64,000 nucleotides of DNA from Nothobranchius furzeri. Its lineage: Eukaryota > Chordata > Actinopteri > Cyprinodontiformes > Nothobranchiidae. Below the pieces are notes generated by a model. The model was not told the DNA's origin. It worked only from the letters and a program-made list of their open reading frames with translations, and did not search any database. Below are positions 60,331 through 64,000 of this stretch, one piece after another. How positions within the stretch are numbered: the first letter of the stretch is position 1; each line of letters starts with the position of its first letter. The position numbers and the translations under genes are program-made. The DNA lies in NCBI RefSeq assembly GCF_043380555.1, contig NC_091747.1, forward strand, positions 75,831,504 through 75,895,503. Direction: 5' to 3'.

Positions 60331-61590
60331 CCAGACCCGGTTGCCACGAACACTCAGGCAGACCAAGGCACAAGCAACAAAATATTAAGTTAGAAGTACC
60401 ATCATCTTTATCCTTGCCAGTTCCATGAGTTTATTATTTTATCATTCTGCTGAAGCAATGTCTGACATTCATTGGTCATAACATTTTCTTTATTTACTGT
60501 ATTATTACTTTTGTCAGATTCAAGCTATTTCTTTGACCATTGGGGTTTTTTCTTTCATTGACCGAAGAGTACCAACAAATGTCTCCACGTCTGTTCTCGA
60601 CTCAAAGAAAAGCCCAAGTCTAAATTGACCAAAGCTGATACCAAAGCCATTTCAACCAAGCTGTCGCCATCTTTGTTTCACTCAGTCGCAGTATCATCCC
60701 ACCCACCCATCCTATCATGTCCTTTCAAATGATCAGTTGCCAATGATTGCTTGTAAATTGAATAACTTATTTTGTATGGTGAGTTCACCTTTTCTCATCT
60801 CCTCAGTGCTATCTAAAGAGAATGAGGACCCTGCTGCTGCTGTATCTAAAGGACCATGTGGCTCATGATGGTAAGCTTTGCTAATACTGATATATGTTGT
60901 TACAATAATGAAAGGTTAAATACCTATAAAATGAAATAAACCAGCTTCTGTATGTGAATGTAATGTATTCTAAATTTTATAATCCCTGCATTTTCAACAA
61001 AATTATTTTTGTCCATTTTTAAGATAAAATATAAAGAAATTAAATATCCAACTGTAGAGGCAAAAACAATTAAATAAATAAAGCCCAAAATATTCTGCTG
61101 AAATTATAGTTTTAATATAAAATTAATGGATTGTGTCAATAAAAATATTTAATTCATTTAAAAATATGTAATTATTTCATGGTTCAATCAATTGTTTCGT
61201 AGTCTGTTCATCAATATGTTTATCTGTCAACCTCACCCATTAAAGTCAGTGGGTGGAGCTAATTCTGTATAAAACAATAAAGTTTATTAACGTTGAAAGT
61301 TTTGTAACCATTTGTTACAAATCAGTAAATGTGTTCTGTCCTCATGGCCTTCCGTGGAAGGAAACATGGCGTCCAATATGGCGTTGCCCAGACTTAGACA
61401 CCGCTCCATGTATTTCAGAAGAGATTTTTATGGTTGTATTTTCTGAAACTGCCAATATTTTCCAACAACTTGGCATCTTTTCAGTAATTTACAACATTCC
61501 GATGGATATTTCCAGAGATTTATGGTACAAACAACACATTGTCACTTTAACCTTTTCATCCAGGTAAAGGGAAGTTTATTAAGACATTAA
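60331..61590. other. Intergenic; DNA-transposon end near 61507-61552
   Basis: AT-rich sequence. The end TATTTCCAGAGATTTATGGT...CACATTGTCACTTTAA matches the fragment at 42600-43022. Apart from the 64-bp segment at 60807, no exon was recognised. Confidence 0.35.
60807..60870 (+). other. Exon-like segment of unknown gene
   Basis: A CTCCTCAG acceptor precedes and a GTAAGC donor follows this 64-bp stretch. One frame reads LSKENEDPAAAVSKGPCGS then stop; another reads MRTLLLLYLKDHVAHD. No linked exons were identified, so it may be chance. Confidence 0.2.
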
Positions 61591-62150
61591 GGCCCTGTCC
61601 ACACGTAGCCGGGGATCTGCCAAAACGTAGATATTTCTCTACGTTTTGGCCTGTCATCCACACGAAAATGGAGTTTTTTCACACGAAAACGGATCTTTTT
61701 AAAAACTCCGGCCAAAGTGAAGATCTGCGTTTTCTCCGTTTTGGGTGTCTGCGTGTGGACGGACAAAACCGGAGTTTTAAGGTCTGCAACGTCACTTTCC
61801 GCGACAAAAAATGCTGACATCACGTGTGCGACCTGTGTTTACACTAGCCGACAGCATGGAAGCCTTCAGAGCTGCGCTCTGTCACTACCCGATCCATCAA
61901 TTGTCCAAGCGCTTTCTGCTTGTTTGTTTTTGCAAGCGGAATTACTGCTCCTTGCGGAAGACCACAGACGAAGGACGAGGTTAAGAACGGGGGAAGTACT
62001 GCCGCCTACAGGTCTGGCATGTCCTTAACAACGTATTTATCCGGGTACGTGTGGACAGAGTTTGTTTTTAAAATGCGGAGGTGTGGATGCAAGTTTTTGG
62101 AGGGGCGGATATTCGTTTTCAAAAGCCCCCGGCTACGTGTGGACTAGGCC
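61591..62150. mobile_element. MITE, 560 bp
   Basis: The left end GGCCCTGTCCACACGTAGCC is mirrored at the right end (GGCTACGTGTGGACTAGGCC). Flanks are TAA and TGA, suggesting a 3-bp Harbinger-type target with one change. The interior repeats the terminal theme (AAAACGTAGA, CGTGTGGACAGA). Confidence 0.7.
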
Positions 62151-62883
62151 TGAGTAAGTCGAAAAAAATAACACAATAAAACATTTTATCCAAGGCTGTC
62201 TCAGTGCCCCTCCCTGCAGTGGGCTCTGGGTAACCAGTGTCCTTTCCCCCCAGTCTGAAGCCCCTGCACCCATCTGTCCAGATTTCTAGGCTAACTAGGA
62301 GCACCACCTTTATCCAAATGTAAACCTGTTTTTAATAAAAAAAATAAAATAAAACACGCTTCATTTGACACATGAACACATTTTCAAACCAGATTATTTG
62401 CATTTACATATATTTCTGTCACTGTTTGATCTATGCATCAATGACACCAGACAATCAGTCAATCAGAATCACTTGTAAACCTCGGGCTGAAATAAATAAA
62501 TAAATAAATACCGTGGCCTCGGTTTAGAAAAACACAATTCATTTTGACTGGTTGATGAGCTAACAGCTAGTCCAAGGGGAGCCAGAAATAGGATTGGTTG
62601 ATTTCATGACAGACAATGTGACTTCAGAAGAGTATAAGCAATGTGGTAAAGGGCTGCATTCTATTTCTGCAGCTGTGCATGCTGGTTGCAGGAATTTGTT
62701 TAAAATGGAATACAGCCATTGATTATTGACCTCTTCCTTCCCTATTTCTCTTACAAGCTTAAATATCTGCAGTGAGTAGGAGCTCCCACCTTAAAGTCAT
62801 TATATTAAAACAAACATTTAGTTCGTGCAATACAGAACTTATTAAACTTTTTCAGATGCCGTGATTTTTTTATTTTATGGGCA
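62151..62883. other. Intergenic, nothing recognised
   Basis: No exon was recognised; a short (AAAT)n run lies near 62490. Confidence 0.35.
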
Positions 62884-63859
62884 TCAGATGGGTACCGAAT
62901 TCGGTACTTTTTAAGGTACCGACCGAATTCCATAGTACCGACCGAGCACCGATTCACGCCGCTTCAAACGGTGCCTCGTTTCAGTACCCCTCCTTCATAA
63001 CGAGAACTTGCCAAGACAGCTGTGCATGCGCAAGACCGTTATGTCGTCGGTCCCTGCGAGCGAGTTGTAAACAGAGCAGCATGGTAGAAAGAACGCACGC
63101 TAAAGCTTGGGTCCACTTCACTAAATGTGATGGGTAACTGGGTGATGATGAAACCAGCGACAACGATCTAAGTGAGACATCCTCATCTTAATCTGCTCCG
63201 GTAGGTAAATAAAATGTTTAAGATAAAGTTAGCTTGATATGTTAACTTCCGTTTCACTAATGGTGCGTTCGATTTCTCCTCGGAACTCCGAATTTTCGAC
63301 TAGAACATGAACGCGCTCTAAAGTTTGGCTTCACTTTACTAAATGCGACGAGTGATTGGGTGAAGATGAAACCAGTGACAACGATCTAAGTGTGAGGCAT
63401 CATCGTTTTAATCTGCTCCAGCAGCTAAATAAACTGTTTAAGATAACGTTAGCTTGATATGTTAGCTTCCATTGCCACCGTTGTTATCAGCTAATGGTGC
63501 GTTCACTTTCTCCTCGGAAATTCTAACTTCCCAGTAGGAAAAATCAAATGAAAAAAGACGGCAAAAGGAATGAAGATACACAGTAAATTTAGTTCACAGT
63601 AAAGATGTTTGCTTCAGTTTAATTATCAGCTTGTAAAACTACAAGGACGATGTTAAAATACAAACAGTTGAATGTTATTTATCGTGATATATATCAAATA
63701 TTGTTTTATATTGAGAAAAATATATATTTCATTATAAAAGAGAATTAAAATAATAAACACTCAAAAGTATCAAATTGGTACCGTTAAGTACCGGTATCGA
63801 TTCGTAGGTACCGGGAATTAGTACCGAATCGATTCAAATGTCAAAGGTACCCATCCCTA
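62884..63859. mobile_element. hAT-like element with internal tandem duplication, about 976 bp
   Basis: The left ATGGGTACCGAATTCGGTAC and, in reverse, the right CTAGGGATGGGTACC form the terminal repeats; the extreme left end is degraded and no target duplication was found. A short frame MVERTHAKAWVHFTKCDG at 63081 resembles the start of a BED zinc finger from hAT transposases. A segment of about 200 bp is tandemly duplicated (about 63090-63282 and 63306-63521). Confidence 0.6.
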
Positions 63860-64000
63860 GGATTATTGTGACCATTTAACAGGAAGTGTCCCAGACTGTT
63901 CCAGAATCATACTTACAAATTATAATTAGACTCCTGTGTTATTATTCAAACACGTGAAGCAAAACTCAAATCAGAATGCAATTTTTTTTACATTTCTGTT

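Overview
The window is nuclear DNA from a teleost fish, probably a percomorph; the species cannot be fixed from sequence alone. Four vertebrate genes have compact exons with GT-AG introns. Between them lies a dense mix of typical fish transposons (Tc1/mariner, hAT, PIF/Harbinger MITEs, L2- and RTE-like LINEs, a tRNA-derived SINE, solo LTRs) and long (TA)n, (GT)n, (GAA)n and poly-G tracts.

Layout. 1-12000 (+): the 3' part of rbfox2. The last three coding exons are at 4438-4529, 5495-5567 and 9708-9752, with a 3'UTR of about 2 kb. Its introns hold two hAT-type elements, three Harbinger-type MITEs (one with a MADF-domain relic) and a LINE fragment. 12740-16150: a second copy of one Harbinger MITE and two antisense L2-like LINE fragments. 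16480-19265 (-): a complete gene for the photoreceptor cGMP phosphodiesterase gamma subunit (pde6h), with a 75-residue protein, a non-coding first exon and a TATA box. 19700-34200: no host gene found; solo LTRs, a SINE, nested LINE/hAT/LTR insertions, a family of L2-like 3' ends carrying internal (GT)n, an inverted pair of these, and a hAT MITE with a perfect 8-bp target duplication. 35560-44124 (+): complete erp27 (7 coding exons, 254 aa). A nearly intact Tc1 element sits in its last intron and lacks the expected catalytic Glu. 45121-46852: a hAT element with a ZMYM1-like zinc-finger ORF and a long hairpin. 47570-51670: LTR pieces, a THAP-containing relic, a dead Tc1 and a Harbinger MITE. 54925-56321 (+): a complete osteocalcin-2 (OC2-type) gene encoding 202 aa, with a huge Ser/Asp/Glu-rich propeptide and a C-terminal Gla domain. 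56598-64000: an RTE fragment, a dead Tc1, a GC-rich tract, one orphan exon-like segment and two MITEs.

How the genes relate. In human, PDE6H and ERP27 lie close together with MGP, a Gla-protein gene, on chromosome 12p12. Finding pde6h, erp27 and an osteocalcin together here looks like that same ancestral block, which supports the identifications. The genes are not a functional pathway: they serve splicing control (rbfox2), phototransduction (pde6h), ER protein folding (erp27) and bone mineral matrix (OC2). No novel multi-gene system was found. The best leads are the OC2 gene, the TE insertion close to an rbfox2 splice donor, a candidate pancreas-type promoter element at erp27, and unusual TE architectures.
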